DNA of 37,167 nucleotides, taken from positions 1 through 37,167 of the forward strand of contig JBGAVQ010000014.1 of the NCBI GenBank assembly GCA_044228045.1, read 5' to 3'. The notes below the pieces were generated by a model that was given only the letters and a program-made list of their open reading frames with translations, was not told the DNA's origin and ran no database searches. Positions within the stretch are counted from its first letter, which is position 1. The number at the start of each line of letters is the position of its first letter. Shown piece after piece: positions 16,907 through 24,736 of the stretch. Both the position numbers and the translations under genes were made by a program. The DNA comes from JAXLVB01 sp044228045. GTDB taxonomy: Bacteria; Bacteroidota; Bacteroidia; Cytophagales; Spirosomataceae.

Positions 16907-18415
16907 ATGAAAAAGACAATCATATTAACATTGCTCTTGGGGGCTAACCTAACGAGCTGCAAAGAAGATTTTTTGAGTGTAGTGCCAGAAACGGCGCTAA
17001 GTTCAGCTACTTTTTTTACCAAAGAAGCTGACTTTCAGCAGGCGGTTAATGCCGCTTATGTGCCACTGCGAAGCATTGTGAACGACAGAGCTTGGCTACT
17101 TGGCGAAATGCACTCCGACAACACCTACTATGCTCGCAATATCTTGTTTGGTGCAACCGAGCAGCAAGAAGACATCGCCGACTTTGCCATTCCTACGGCC
17201 AACGGCGTTACTTCCAATACACACGTACTTAACCAGTATCGTTTAGACTATCAGATTATCGCTCGGGTAAACCAAATTTTGTCGCAGATTGATAAGGTTG
17301 AGTTTAATACTGATTCAAAAAGTAACTTAAAAGGGCAGGCTCATTTTTTAAGAGCCTATGCTTACTTTGAGCTGGTACAGTATTTTGGTAAAGTACCCTT
17401 ACACCTAACGCCCGTTACAGTGAGGCAAGAAGCGGCCCTGCCGTTATCGTCGGTAGATGAAGTATATAACCAAATTGTGAAGGATGCAACACTGGCTACT
17501 ACACTATTGTTGCCCAAATCAAAGCAAGAAGCTGGGCGAGCTACCTCTGGGGCAGCCAAAACCTTGTTGGCTAATGTGTATATGGTACAAAAAAAATGGG
17601 CCGATGCCGAAAAACTCTTGCGAGAAGTAGTGACCAGCGCAGAGTACTCATTGATACCAGAATACGCCGACGCTTTTTCGACCAGCACAGCCAATAAGAA
17701 CAATAAGGAATCAGTTTTTGAAGTACAGTTTCAAGAGGGAGCTTCTGGTTATAATGGTAATTTTATTTATAGCTTTTTGCCTCGCCCAATGGCTACCACC
17801 GAGTTGCAGCCCATTACAGGGACATCTAACCCTCAGCCACTTACGGGCGAAGGCAACAACATACCAACTCCTGATATTATAGCTGCTTACGAAACTGGCG
17901 ACAAACGAAAAGACGCTTCTATTGCCTATGTGACCTTAAGTGGCAGTTTACGTGACAACAAAGAGTATCCTTACATCAAAAAGTTTGCTAAAACACACGC
18001 TTTGCATAACAATACAGGTACTAACTGGCCTATTTATCGCTATTCTGAAGTACTTTTATTTTTAGCAGAATCGTTGGTTGAACAAAACAAACCCGCTGAT
18101 GCAGCACCTTTCTTGAATCAAGTTCGTACCCGGGCAGGGTTGGCAGCAACAAAAGCAACCTCGCAGACAGATATGCGCAATGCCGTCTATGCAGACAGAC
18201 GAGTAGAATTGGCTTTTGAAAACAAGCGTTGGTTTGATTTGGTCCGAACTGGCAGGGCTATTGAAGTAATTACAGCGTATGGCAACCGCATCAAAACCAA
18301 GCCGTTAGACTATTACTATCCTACTGGTGCTGCGGCTCGTAGTAATGCTTTTAGTAACATCAGTTTGCTGTATGGGCTTCCGGCAGATGAGTCGGCGCTA
18401 ACCCCACATTTTTAA
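16907..18415 (+). CDS. SusD/RagB-family substrate-binding lipoprotein
   Basis: The 502-residue lipoprotein (signal ending NLTSC, lipid Cys18) has an N-terminal SusD-like region (DFLSVVPETALSSATFF, typical of the mature start) and TPR-like helices including AHFLRAYAYFELVQYFGKVPL. A C-terminal RagB segment contains RYSEVLLFLAES, RTRAGL, and RVELAFENKRWFDLVRTGRA. It caps the SusC barrel from the cell surface and delivers ligand. It starts 23 nt after susC and ends before a terminator hairpin, so the pair forms the end of a transcription unit driven from promoter module B. The length is normal for the family. Confidence 0.95.
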   Translation: MKKTIILTLLLGANLTSCKEDFLSVVPETALSSATFFTKEADFQQAVNAAYVPLRSIVNDRAWLLGEMHSDNTYYARNILFGATEQQEDIADFAIPTANGVTSNTHVLNQYRLDYQIIARVNQILSQIDKVEFNTDSKSNLKGQAHFLRAYAYFELVQYFGKVPLHLTPVTVRQEAALPLSSVDEVYNQIVKDATLATTLLLPKSKQEAGRATSGAAKTLLANVYMVQKKWADAEKLLREVVTSAEYSLIPEYADAFSTSTANKNNKESVFEVQFQEGASGYNGNFIYSFLPRPMATTELQPITGTSNPQPLTGEGNNIPTPDIIAAYETGDKRKDASIAYVTLSGSLRDNKEYPYIKKFAKTHALHNNTGTNWPIYRYSEVLLFLAESLVEQNKPADAAPFLNQVRTRAGLAATKATSQTDMRNAVYADRRVELAFENKRWFDLVRTGRAIEVITAYGNRIKTKPLDYYYPTGAAARSNAFSNISLLYGLPADESALTPHF

Positions 18416-18481
18416 TCAAAAAACAAGCAAGCCCAACCTCCTCATAAGATTAGGAAGTTGATTTAGTTTGTCCATCAAAAC

Positions 18482-18516
18482 AAATAAGTGTAGCGTTGCT
18501 TGCGCTACACTTATTT
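18482..18516 (+). terminator. Terminator after susD
   Basis: A perfect 14-bp stem (AAATAAGTGTAGCG at 18482-18495 with its complement at 18503-18516) and a 7-nt loop end in T residues. It lies about 70 nt after the SusD stop and should end the SusCD transcript. Confidence 0.75.
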
Positions 18517-18635
18517 TCAACCATGTTGTTAAAGCCTGTTCTGGGCGTATCTTGCAGATCTTATTTTAGAAAAAACCGATAAAAACGTTACACTAATCAA
18601 CATTTATTTAACTTTATTAAAAATCTTAATCTATT

Positions 18636-21335
18636 ATGTCCTCTAACCGTCTTTCTCTTAAATTATTCGTCGGGATAGCCACTTTCATCTCTGTGGCTTC
18701 GTTCACGGTATTAAAAATGGGTGCAGTGACGGCTCCCATTGATGATTCTAAATTAGGGAAACTAAAACTAACAGCAGGGTTCAAAGCCGAGCATCTGTAC
18801 AGCCCTTCTGAAAGCAAGCAAGGTTCGTGGGTGGCCATGACGTTCGACGACAAAGGGCGCATGATTACCTCTGACCAATATGGCTCACTCTACCGCTTTA
18901 AAGTTCCGGCAATTGGCTCAACAGAGGCATTGTCAATCGAAAAACTAAAAATAGGTACAGCTGCTAAAATTGACACCGTTGGCATGGGTTATGCACATGG
19001 CTTGTTGTATGCCTTTAATAGTCTTTATGTGATGATTAACAATGGCAAAAACAACAAAACTTTTCCCCGAAAAAGTGGCTTGTATCGCCTCCAAGACACC
19101 GACAACGATGACCAATTTGACAAAATAACCTTGCTGAAAGAATTGGTTGGTGAAGGTGAGCATGGCCCTCATAGCATTGTTTTGTCACCAGACAAGCAGT
19201 CACTTTATGTAATTTTAGGAAACCACACCGATGTTCCGCCCTTAGATTCGTATCGTTTGCCATCCAATTGGCAAGAAGATAATTTATTTCCACTCATTAA
19301 AGACCCCCGTGGCCATGCCAATGATCGATATGCCCCTGGTGGCTGGATTGCTAACCTTGATCCTGATGGTAAAAAATGGGAATTAGTGAGTGCTGGATAC
19401 AGAAACGCCTTTGATATGGCATTTAATGAAGTTGGTGATTTGTTTGTATATGATGCCGATATGGAATGGGACTTTGGCTTGCCCTGGTATCGGCCTACTC
19501 GTATTTGCCATGCTACCAGTGCCAGCGAGTTTGGTTGGCGCACAGGCAATAGCAAGTGGTCGCCTACCTTTCCAGACAATTTGCCGCCTGTTATTAACAT
19601 TGGTCAAGGCTCACCAACCAACCTGTTACATTTGAAAGATGCCAAATTTCCTGCCAAGTATAAAAGTACGTTGTTAGCCTTTGACTGGAGCTTTGGTATT
19701 ATTCATGCTATTCATCTTAAGCCTTCTGGCTCAACGTATTCTGGCCAACGAGAAGAGTTCTTATCGGGACTTCCATTGCCCCTTACCGACGGAGCTATTG
19801 GGCCAGACGGCGCACTTTATTTTCTGACCGGCGGCCGGCGCTTAGAGTCTGACTTGTATAGGGTTTCGTACACAGGCAATGAGAATACAAACCCCGTAGC
19901 AGCAACACCCATCAACCAGGCTAATACTTTACGCAGAAATTTAGAGAAGTTTCACACAGGCGGAGCCAATCAAGATGCCCTAACTGCTGCATGGCCTCAG
20001 CTCAAAAATCCAGACCGGTTTATCAGATACGCAGCACGCTTAGCAGTAGAACACCAACCCGTAGCCCAATGGCAAGACCGTGCACTGGCAGAAAAAGACC
20101 CTACTGCCCTCACACAAGCCATTATTGCACTCATTAGGCAAGGCAAAGGTGAAAAGAAAAACGAGATACTACAAGCTTTGCAAACGGTCAATTATATGTC
20201 GCTGACCCAATCCCAGCAGTTAGATTTGCTGCGAGCTTTTGAGCTGGCTTTTTTGAGAATGGGGCAACCAGAGCCTGCCCAAAAAACCAAGATAATAGCG
20301 TACTTAAATGCTCATTATCCAGCTAACACAGCGCACCTCAATAGAGCATTAAGCAAAGTGCTGATTTACTTAGAAGCCCCCAAAGTAATTGAGCGTACTT
20401 TGGCACTTATGGATATTAAAGAAGAAGCCGGTAGTAATGCACTAAAAGAAGAAACAGCCACAGCATCAAGTGATTTGATTTTGCGAAGCCCTCAATACGG
20501 TGCCGACATTGCAGGAATGCTCTCAAAAATACCCCCAGCCCAACAAACCTATTATGCTACCATGCTAAGTTTGGCCAAAACTGGCTGGACACCAGCCTTG
20601 CAAGAGCGTTATTTTAAGTGGTTTCAAAATGCGTTTAGTTTTAAGGGAGGGCGTAGCTATGTTGGATTTATAGACAGGGCACGTAAGCTGGCCTTAAAAA
20701 ATGTGTCAGAAGATAAAAAAGCATACTTTGACAAACTATCAGGAGGCGATATGCTAAGCAAGTCGGGTAACGATTTGGTTTCGGCTACGTATCCTAAAGG
20801 CCCTGGTAAAAATTGGAATTTGACCAATGGACTTCCATTGATAGAAAAGGGTTTAACAGGGAGAAATTTTGAGCAAGGCAAGTCAATGTATGCAGCTACT
20901 ACTTGCGCCAACTGCCATACCATGCGTGGCGAAGGTGGAGCCATTGGGCCAGACCTAACCCAACTCAATACTCGGTTCTCGGCCAAAGATATGTTAGAAG
21001 CCATTGTTGAGCCAAACAAAGCAGTGTCTGATCAATATGCAGCTACTCAGTATAGCCTCAAAAATGGCAATTCAATAGTAGGTCGTTTAATCAACGAAGA
21101 CAAAAACTTCTACTATGTTTCGCAGAATCCGTATGCTCCTGATATTCTTGAGAAAATACCCAAAAAGAACGTAGTTTCGGCCAAGTATTCGCCTGTGTCT
21201 ATTATGTTTACAGGGCTTATCAACAGCCTCAACGAAGAAGAGCTGAAAGATTTAATGGCTTATCTGATGGCCGGTGGCAACGAGAATAACCCAATGTTTG
21301 CTCCCAAAACAGAGACCAAGCAAGAAAAGAAATAA
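18636..21335 (+). CDS. Haem-binding c-type cytochrome dehydrogenase-like protein (PVC type)
   Basis: The 899-residue exported protein starts with a hydrophobic signal or anchor (about 8-28). The first half, to about residue 420, looks like a soluble sugar-dehydrogenase-type beta-propeller (GSWVAMTFDDKGRMITSD, GEHGPHSIVLSPD, GGWIANLDPDG, DGAIGPDGALYFLTGG). A helical HEAT-like region follows (about 430-640). The C-terminal domain (about 740-890) has one covalent haem site, CANCH at 757-761, followed by MRGEGGAIGPDLT, the hallmark of the putative haem-binding domain TIGR02603. A later Met is the probable sixth ligand. It probably moves electrons from periplasmic oxidation of a sugar or polyol to the respiratory chain. 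It has its own 220-nt leader after the SusD terminator and ends at another terminator. Confidence 0.85.
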   Translation: MSSNRLSLKLFVGIATFISVASFTVLKMGAVTAPIDDSKLGKLKLTAGFKAEHLYSPSESKQGSWVAMTFDDKGRMITSDQYGSLYRFKVPAIGSTEALSIEKLKIGTAAKIDTVGMGYAHGLLYAFNSLYVMINNGKNNKTFPRKSGLYRLQDTDNDDQFDKITLLKELVGEGEHGPHSIVLSPDKQSLYVILGNHTDVPPLDSYRLPSNWQEDNLFPLIKDPRGHANDRYAPGGWIANLDPDGKKWELVSAGYRNAFDMAFNEVGDLFVYDADMEWDFGLPWYRPTRICHATSASEFGWRTGNSKWSPTFPDNLPPVINIGQGSPTNLLHLKDAKFPAKYKSTLLAFDWSFGIIHAIHLKPSGSTYSGQREEFLSGLPLPLTDGAIGPDGALYFLTGGRRLESDLYRVSYTGNENTNPVAATPINQANTLRRNLEKFHTGGANQDALTAAWPQLKNPDRFIRYAARLAVEHQPVAQWQDRALAEKDPTALTQAIIALIRQGKGEKKNEILQALQTVNYMSLTQSQQLDLLRAFELAFLRMGQPEPAQKTKIIAYLNAHYPANTAHLNRALSKVLIYLEAPKVIERTLALMDIKEEAGSNALKEETATASSDLILRSPQYGADIAGMLSKIPPAQQTYYATMLSLAKTGWTPALQERYFKWFQNAFSFKGGRSYVGFIDRARKLALKNVSEDKKAYFDKLSGGDMLSKSGNDLVSATYPKGPGKNWNLTNGLPLIEKGLTGRNFEQGKSMYAATTCANCHTMRGEGGAIGPDLTQLNTRFSAKDMLEAIVEPNKAVSDQYAATQYSLKNGNSIVGRLINEDKNFYYVSQNPYAPDILEKIPKKNVVSAKYSPVSIMFTGLINSLNEEELKDLMAYLMAGGNENNPMFAPKTETKQEKK

Positions 21336-21340
21336 GCCCT

Positions 21341-21382
21341 AATTTTATGCTCACAGCGGATTCTTGCTGTGAGCATAAAATT
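21341..21382. terminator. 17-bp perfect hairpin, bidirectional terminator
   Basis: AATTTTATGCTCACAGC (21341-21357) pairs perfectly with 21366-21382 across an 8-nt loop. The A/T-rich outer arms provide T-runs on both strands. It lies 6 nt after the cytochrome-type gene and faces the convergent regulator gene, so it can end transcripts from both sides. Confidence 0.8.
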
Positions 21383-21413
21383 TACACGGCTCTTCGTTGA
21401 TTTATACAGGAAT

Positions 21414-21485
21414 GTTGCCTTAGTTCCACTATGGGTGAGACACAGGCAACGGCTTGGTGGCCATTGTCAGTGTCCCCACTGGCAA
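21414..21485. repeat. Two small hairpins, second is copy 2 of the GTCAGTG repeat
   Basis: GTTGCCT (21414-21420) pairs with AGGCAAC (21444-21450). Then TTGTCAGTG (21464-21472) pairs with CACTGGCAA (21477-21485), allowing one G-U pair. The segment 21461-21481 repeats the one at 7585-7605 with two differences. It lies between two convergent genes. Confidence 0.45.
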
Positions 21486-21532
21486 TTTTCGTACAAATCT
21501 TAGTTGAGCTATTTACACTTTATTGAAAAACC

Positions 21533-22237
21533 TTAGCCCAGCGGGAACTCCGCCTCAAAATAGCCCACAAATTTCCAAAGCTCCTTAATGTCTTGTCCCA
21601 TAACGGGGTAGGGGGCATATCGCTCGTTGGTAGATTTTAGCACCAACACGTTTTTTTCTTCTAAATAATTAAAAACCTTTTTGAGTACTACGCCTTCGTC
21701 GTTGGTAACAACAACACAAACCGTCCCACTTTTAATCGTCTGCCAGTCTTCTATGTACTCCGCAAAAACGAGTGTTCCTTCTCGTAAAGGAGGCATTGAA
21801 TCGCCCTGAATCGGGAACACCCTATACTTACGATCTTTGGGCAAAAACGGCACCTGAAACACAGGCAAGCGGCTAATGTAGTCCATGTCTCCGTAGCCTG
21901 AGGCATACCCCGCCACCGCTTTAATAGGAACAAATTCAATGTTCTCCCGATTTTGGCTGTCAATTGTGGTAACCAGCACCCTCAAGTTATCTTCTTTAGG
22001 CACTGGGGGTTTGGGGCTTACTTTGCTCAAATCCTTACGAAGCAATTCATCCACATTTATCTTGAAAAAATCGGCAATCCGTACCAATTCATGATAGCGG
22101 GGCATGGTACGCCCACCCTCATAAGCGGCAATAGTGGTTCGTTTGATACCCATTTCAGTAGCCAAAACATCTTGGGTGGGGCTATGAGGCAAGGCTTTTC
22201 GTAAAAAAGAAAAATTCTTGCTAAAAAAAGTATCCAT
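21533..22237 (-). CDS. XRE-family regulator with LexA-like S24 peptidase domain
   Basis: The 234-residue cytoplasmic regulator has an N-terminal helix-turn-helix (about residues 10-66, with QDVLATEMGIKRTTIAAYEG as the recognition region) and a C-terminal S24 LexA/CI-like domain (about 100-230). The catalytic pair is visible as S147 in IQGDSMPP and K186 in GVVLKKV. An Ala-Gly pair at 109-110 sits where such repressors can self-cleave, but cleavage is not certain for this subfamily. It may respond to DNA damage or to another stress signal. The gene converges on the upstream locus. A plausible promoter and two copies of TATCAAAGATAACA lie upstream and may be its own operators. No prophage genes are nearby. 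Confidence 0.92.
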   Translation of the reverse strand: MDTFFSKNFSFLRKALPHSPTQDVLATEMGIKRTTIAAYEGGRTMPRYHELVRIADFFKINVDELLRKDLSKVSPKPPVPKEDNLRVLVTTIDSQNRENIEFVPIKAVAGYASGYGDMDYISRLPVFQVPFLPKDRKYRVFPIQGDSMPPLREGTLVFAEYIEDWQTIKSGTVCVVVTNDEGVVLKKVFNYLEEKNVLVLKSTNERYAPYPVMGQDIKELWKFVGYFEAEFPLG

Positions 22238-22283
22238 TTCTTGACTGATAACGAATAATTTGTTATTTTTAATGACATTTTGC

Positions 22284-22297
22284 TATCAAAGATAACA
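22284..22297. promoter_or_regulatory. TATCAAAGATAACA motif, copy 1 (candidate operator)
   Basis: This exact 14-nt sequence recurs at 22378-22391. Its core TATC-AAA-GATA is an inverted repeat with a 3-nt spacer. It sits 47-60 nt upstream of the LexA-like regulator start, a usual place for an autoregulatory operator. On the - strand it also contains TATCTTTG, a match to the TAnnTTTG -7 box, but I found no TTG at a suitable distance. Confidence 0.45.
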
Positions 22298-22377
22298 TTT
22301 ATTCTTGTGAAGTTGTATTTTTGACATAAAAAATACCAATGTTTCTTTGAGTAAAGGCAACATTGCGATATTTTATA

Positions 22378-22411
22378 TATCAAAGATAACAATTGATTTA
22401 AGCATTTACAA
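22378..22411 (-). promoter_or_regulatory. Promoter of the LexA-like regulator gene, overlapping motif copy 2
   Basis: Read on the - strand, TTG (22411-22409) is followed after 20 nt by TATCTTTG (22388-22381), a full match to the Bacteroidota -33/-7 pattern with TAnnTTTG. The -7 box overlaps the second copy of TATCAAAGATAACA (22378-22391), so a protein bound there would block the promoter. Confidence 0.55.
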
Positions 22412-22551
22412 GCATAGGGCGATTAAGGTGGCATTACAATTTAGGTTGTTTAGACAAACTACTAATCAGCAATTTGATCACTAAATCAGCCTTATTATCA
22501 AATTATCACACCAATAACTTTATTCACCCGAAACCCTTGTAAAGACCAATT

Positions 22552-22782
22552 ATGCCAATTTCAAACTGCCCATATATGCCTAATAGGTCTTGGATGCGTG
22601 TACTTTCTCGTCTGATTTTCAGTTATTTAAGAATTGGTTTCTTTTTGCTATGGTTTGTACCTACAATTTGGCGTTGTATCTTAAACCTATGCAGGAGAGT
22701 TTTTATTATGGGCAAAAAAAACATTGAGGAGCAAAATAATAGGCCAAAAAGCGAATCAAAGAGTTCTAAATCAGGGTTTTAA
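22552..22782 (+). CDS. Hypothetical small membrane protein
   Basis: This is a possible 76-residue protein with one hydrophobic segment (about residues 17-44, FSYLRIGFFLLWFVPTIW) and a polar, Lys/Ser-rich tail. I do not recognise a family. It lies alone in an AT-rich 830-nt stretch (22238-23068) that otherwise holds the regulator promoter and no clear gene. Positive evidence is limited to an ATG, the length and the membrane-like composition, so it may be spurious. Between it and 23069 I see nothing else convincing. Confidence 0.25.
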   Translation: MPISNCPYMPNRSWMRVLSRLIFSYLRIGFFLLWFVPTIWRCILNLCRRVFIMGKKNIEEQNNRPKSESKSSKSGF

Positions 22783-23068
22783 CAACTGATAGTACTAAGC
22801 ATGATGAGGAATACCTTTTAGTATTGGGAAGAATATTTTTGAATATCTGGCCACTTATTGTAGCTTCAACTAAATCTATAATTCAGAATTTTGCGTATAT
22901 AATTCAGCGAAAATGCAGAGAAAGAAAAACCTTTACAAACAGATTTTTGATAAATTATCCAGCCATATTTACATCTTCTTTGACTTCTCTTTTTAGCAAA
23001 ATACCACGAAATATTGCGTAATTGCCCCCTATTTAGCTAATTATATTTGGGCCTAAACCCCCTTTCAA

Positions 23069-24418
23069 ATGCAACATATCGTCATTATTGGCAATGGAAT
23101 CAGTGGCGTTACGGCTGCTCGGCACATCCGAAAGTTAAGCAATCACCGAATCACCCTCATTTCGGGAGAAACAGACTACTTCTTTTCCAGAACCGCCCTA
23201 ATGTATGTCTATATGGGCCATCTAAAATTTGAACATACCAAACCGTATGAAGATAGTTTTTGGGCGAAAAATCGGATTGAGTTGAAGCAAGCTTGGGTCG
23301 AAAAAATAGATTTCGAACAGAAAAAAATTCATTTTAATGATGATTTTCAGGTATTTGGCTACGATAAGTTGATTCTCGCACTGGGTTCTAAACCCAATAA
23401 ATTTGGCTGGAAAGGGCAAGATTTAGCAGGAGTTCAGGGTCTGTATAGTTACCAAGACTTACAAACGTTGGAAGCTCTTTCACCAAAAATCAAGAAAGGA
23501 GTGATTGTTGGCGGCGGACTCATTGGCGTAGAATTGGCCGAAATGCTGCATTCCAGAGGAATTGAAGTGACGTTTTTGGTGAGAGAAAATAGTTTTTGGG
23601 ACCAAGTGTTGCCCCTCGATGAGTCCGCTATGATTAACCGACATATTTTAGAAAATCACATTGATTTACGCTTGTCGAGCGAGTTAGACGAAATTATGGG
23701 TGATGAAAACGGGCAAGTAAAAAGCATCAAAACCAAGTCAGGAGAAATCATAGACTGTCAGTTTGTGGGTTTGACTGTGGGCGTTAACCCCAACATTAGC
23801 TCTCTGCTTGATTCATTTCAAGAAGGGGGTGTCGAAACCAACCGAGGTATTTTGATAAATGAGTTTTTGGAAACAAGCATACCCGATGTGTATGCCATTG
23901 GCGACTGTGTGGAGCATCGAAATCCACCCACTGGCCGCAAACCTATCGAGCAAATTTGGTACACAGGTCGCATCATGGGCGAAACCGTGGCACAAACCAT
24001 TTGCAATTACCCAACCCCTTATTCACCTGGGATCTTTTTCAATTCAGCCAAGTTTTTTGACATTGAATACCAAACCTACGGGCAAGTGCCTGCGCAATTA
24101 CCCACAGGCGAAAGTACTTTTTATTGGGAACATACTTCTGGTCAAAAGTGCATCAGAATCAACTACAATACTCATAGTCAATTTGTTACAGGAGTAAATA
24201 CTTTCGGAATAAGAATGCGGCACGAAGTCTGGGACAAATGGCTATCAGCGGGTAAAACCATTGCCTACGTGCTTGAAAACTTACCCCAAGCTAATTTTGA
24301 TCCTGAGTTTTTCAAACAGCATGAAGCCGAAATCGTTGCCAAATACAACCGTGAAACAGGTTCAGCACTGCACCTGAAAAGTAAAAAAGGTATCTTTTCT
24401 AAATTCTTTCAATCATGA
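23069..24418 (+). CDS. FAD/NAD(P)-dependent pyridine nucleotide-disulphide-type oxidoreductase
   Basis: The 449-residue protein has an N-terminal FAD-binding motif (IIGNGISGVTAARHI, residues about 5-19), an ATLG-like segment LILALGSKPNKFGW, a second dinucleotide motif for NAD(P)H (VIVGGGLIGVELAEML) and the C-terminal FAD motif DVYAIGDCVEH. This matches the NAD(FAD)-dependent reductases of the rubredoxin, ferredoxin and nitrite reductase type. A C-terminal extension of about 110 residues carries no Cys-rich cluster. It ends with its stop overlapping the start of the next ORF by 4 nt, so it is coupled to the iron-sulphur membrane protein. The likely job is to pass electrons between NAD(P)H and that polyferredoxin. 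Confidence 0.87.
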   Translation: MQHIVIIGNGISGVTAARHIRKLSNHRITLISGETDYFFSRTALMYVYMGHLKFEHTKPYEDSFWAKNRIELKQAWVEKIDFEQKKIHFNDDFQVFGYDKLILALGSKPNKFGWKGQDLAGVQGLYSYQDLQTLEALSPKIKKGVIVGGGLIGVELAEMLHSRGIEVTFLVRENSFWDQVLPLDESAMINRHILENHIDLRLSSELDEIMGDENGQVKSIKTKSGEIIDCQFVGLTVGVNPNISSLLDSFQEGGVETNRGILINEFLETSIPDVYAIGDCVEHRNPPTGRKPIEQIWYTGRIMGETVAQTICNYPTPYSPGIFFNSAKFFDIEYQTYGQVPAQLPTGESTFYWEHTSGQKCIRINYNTHSQFVTGVNTFGIRMRHEVWDKWLSAGKTIAYVLENLPQANFDPEFFKQHEAEIVAKYNRETGSALHLKSKKGIFSKFFQS

Positions 24419-24621
24419 TACAGAAATTAGGTCTTGTGCTGTTTTTAATGGCTTTTGGGCTTTTTGTAGCCTCTTTGGGCATGAATGAGTTTAAGCTGAC
24501 AAACGAGATTTTAGCAAAAAATGTCAAACCCGAGCAGTTACAAGATGCGGAAAAGCAGTTTGCGCCCATGATTGGAAAAACCTATCCGCATCTTTTGGGT
24601 TTTCTCTTTGGGCATGAATGA
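24415..24621 (+). pseudogene. N-terminal fragment of the split polyferredoxin gene
   Basis: This 68-residue ORF encodes a transmembrane helix (LGLVLFLMAFGLFVASLG) and then a segment (from about residue 20) repeated in the following ORF. It overlaps the FAD-reductase stop by 4 nt, as expected for the true start of the downstream gene. A 133-bp direct duplication shifts the frame by +1, and this ORF stops at 24621. Deleting either copy joins it in frame to 26083, giving 511 residues. It may still be translated as a short membrane peptide; its stop overlaps the ATG at 24614 of the next ORF, allowing coupled re-initiation. Confidence 0.75.
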
Positions 24622-24736
24622 GTTTAAGCTGACAAACGAGATTTTGGCAAAAAACGTCAAAGCCGAGCAGCTACAAGATGTTCAAAAACAGTTTGCACCC
24701 ATGATTGACAAAACCTATCCGCATCTTTTGGGTTTT
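24471..24736 (+). repeat. 133-bp imperfect direct duplication
   Basis: Units 24471-24603 and 24604-24736 lie head to tail. I count 11 differences in 133 positions (about 92 percent identity). They fall in nine codons, five of them synonymous in the shared reading frame, with substitutions P/A, A/V, E/Q and G/D. The unit length is 44 codons plus one base, which causes the frameshift in the polyferredoxin gene. Confidence 0.9.

Noticed and set aside
22824..23021. 65-residue open frame starting with TTG
   Set aside because: Poor start, AT-rich low-information composition and no recognisable features; treated as chance.
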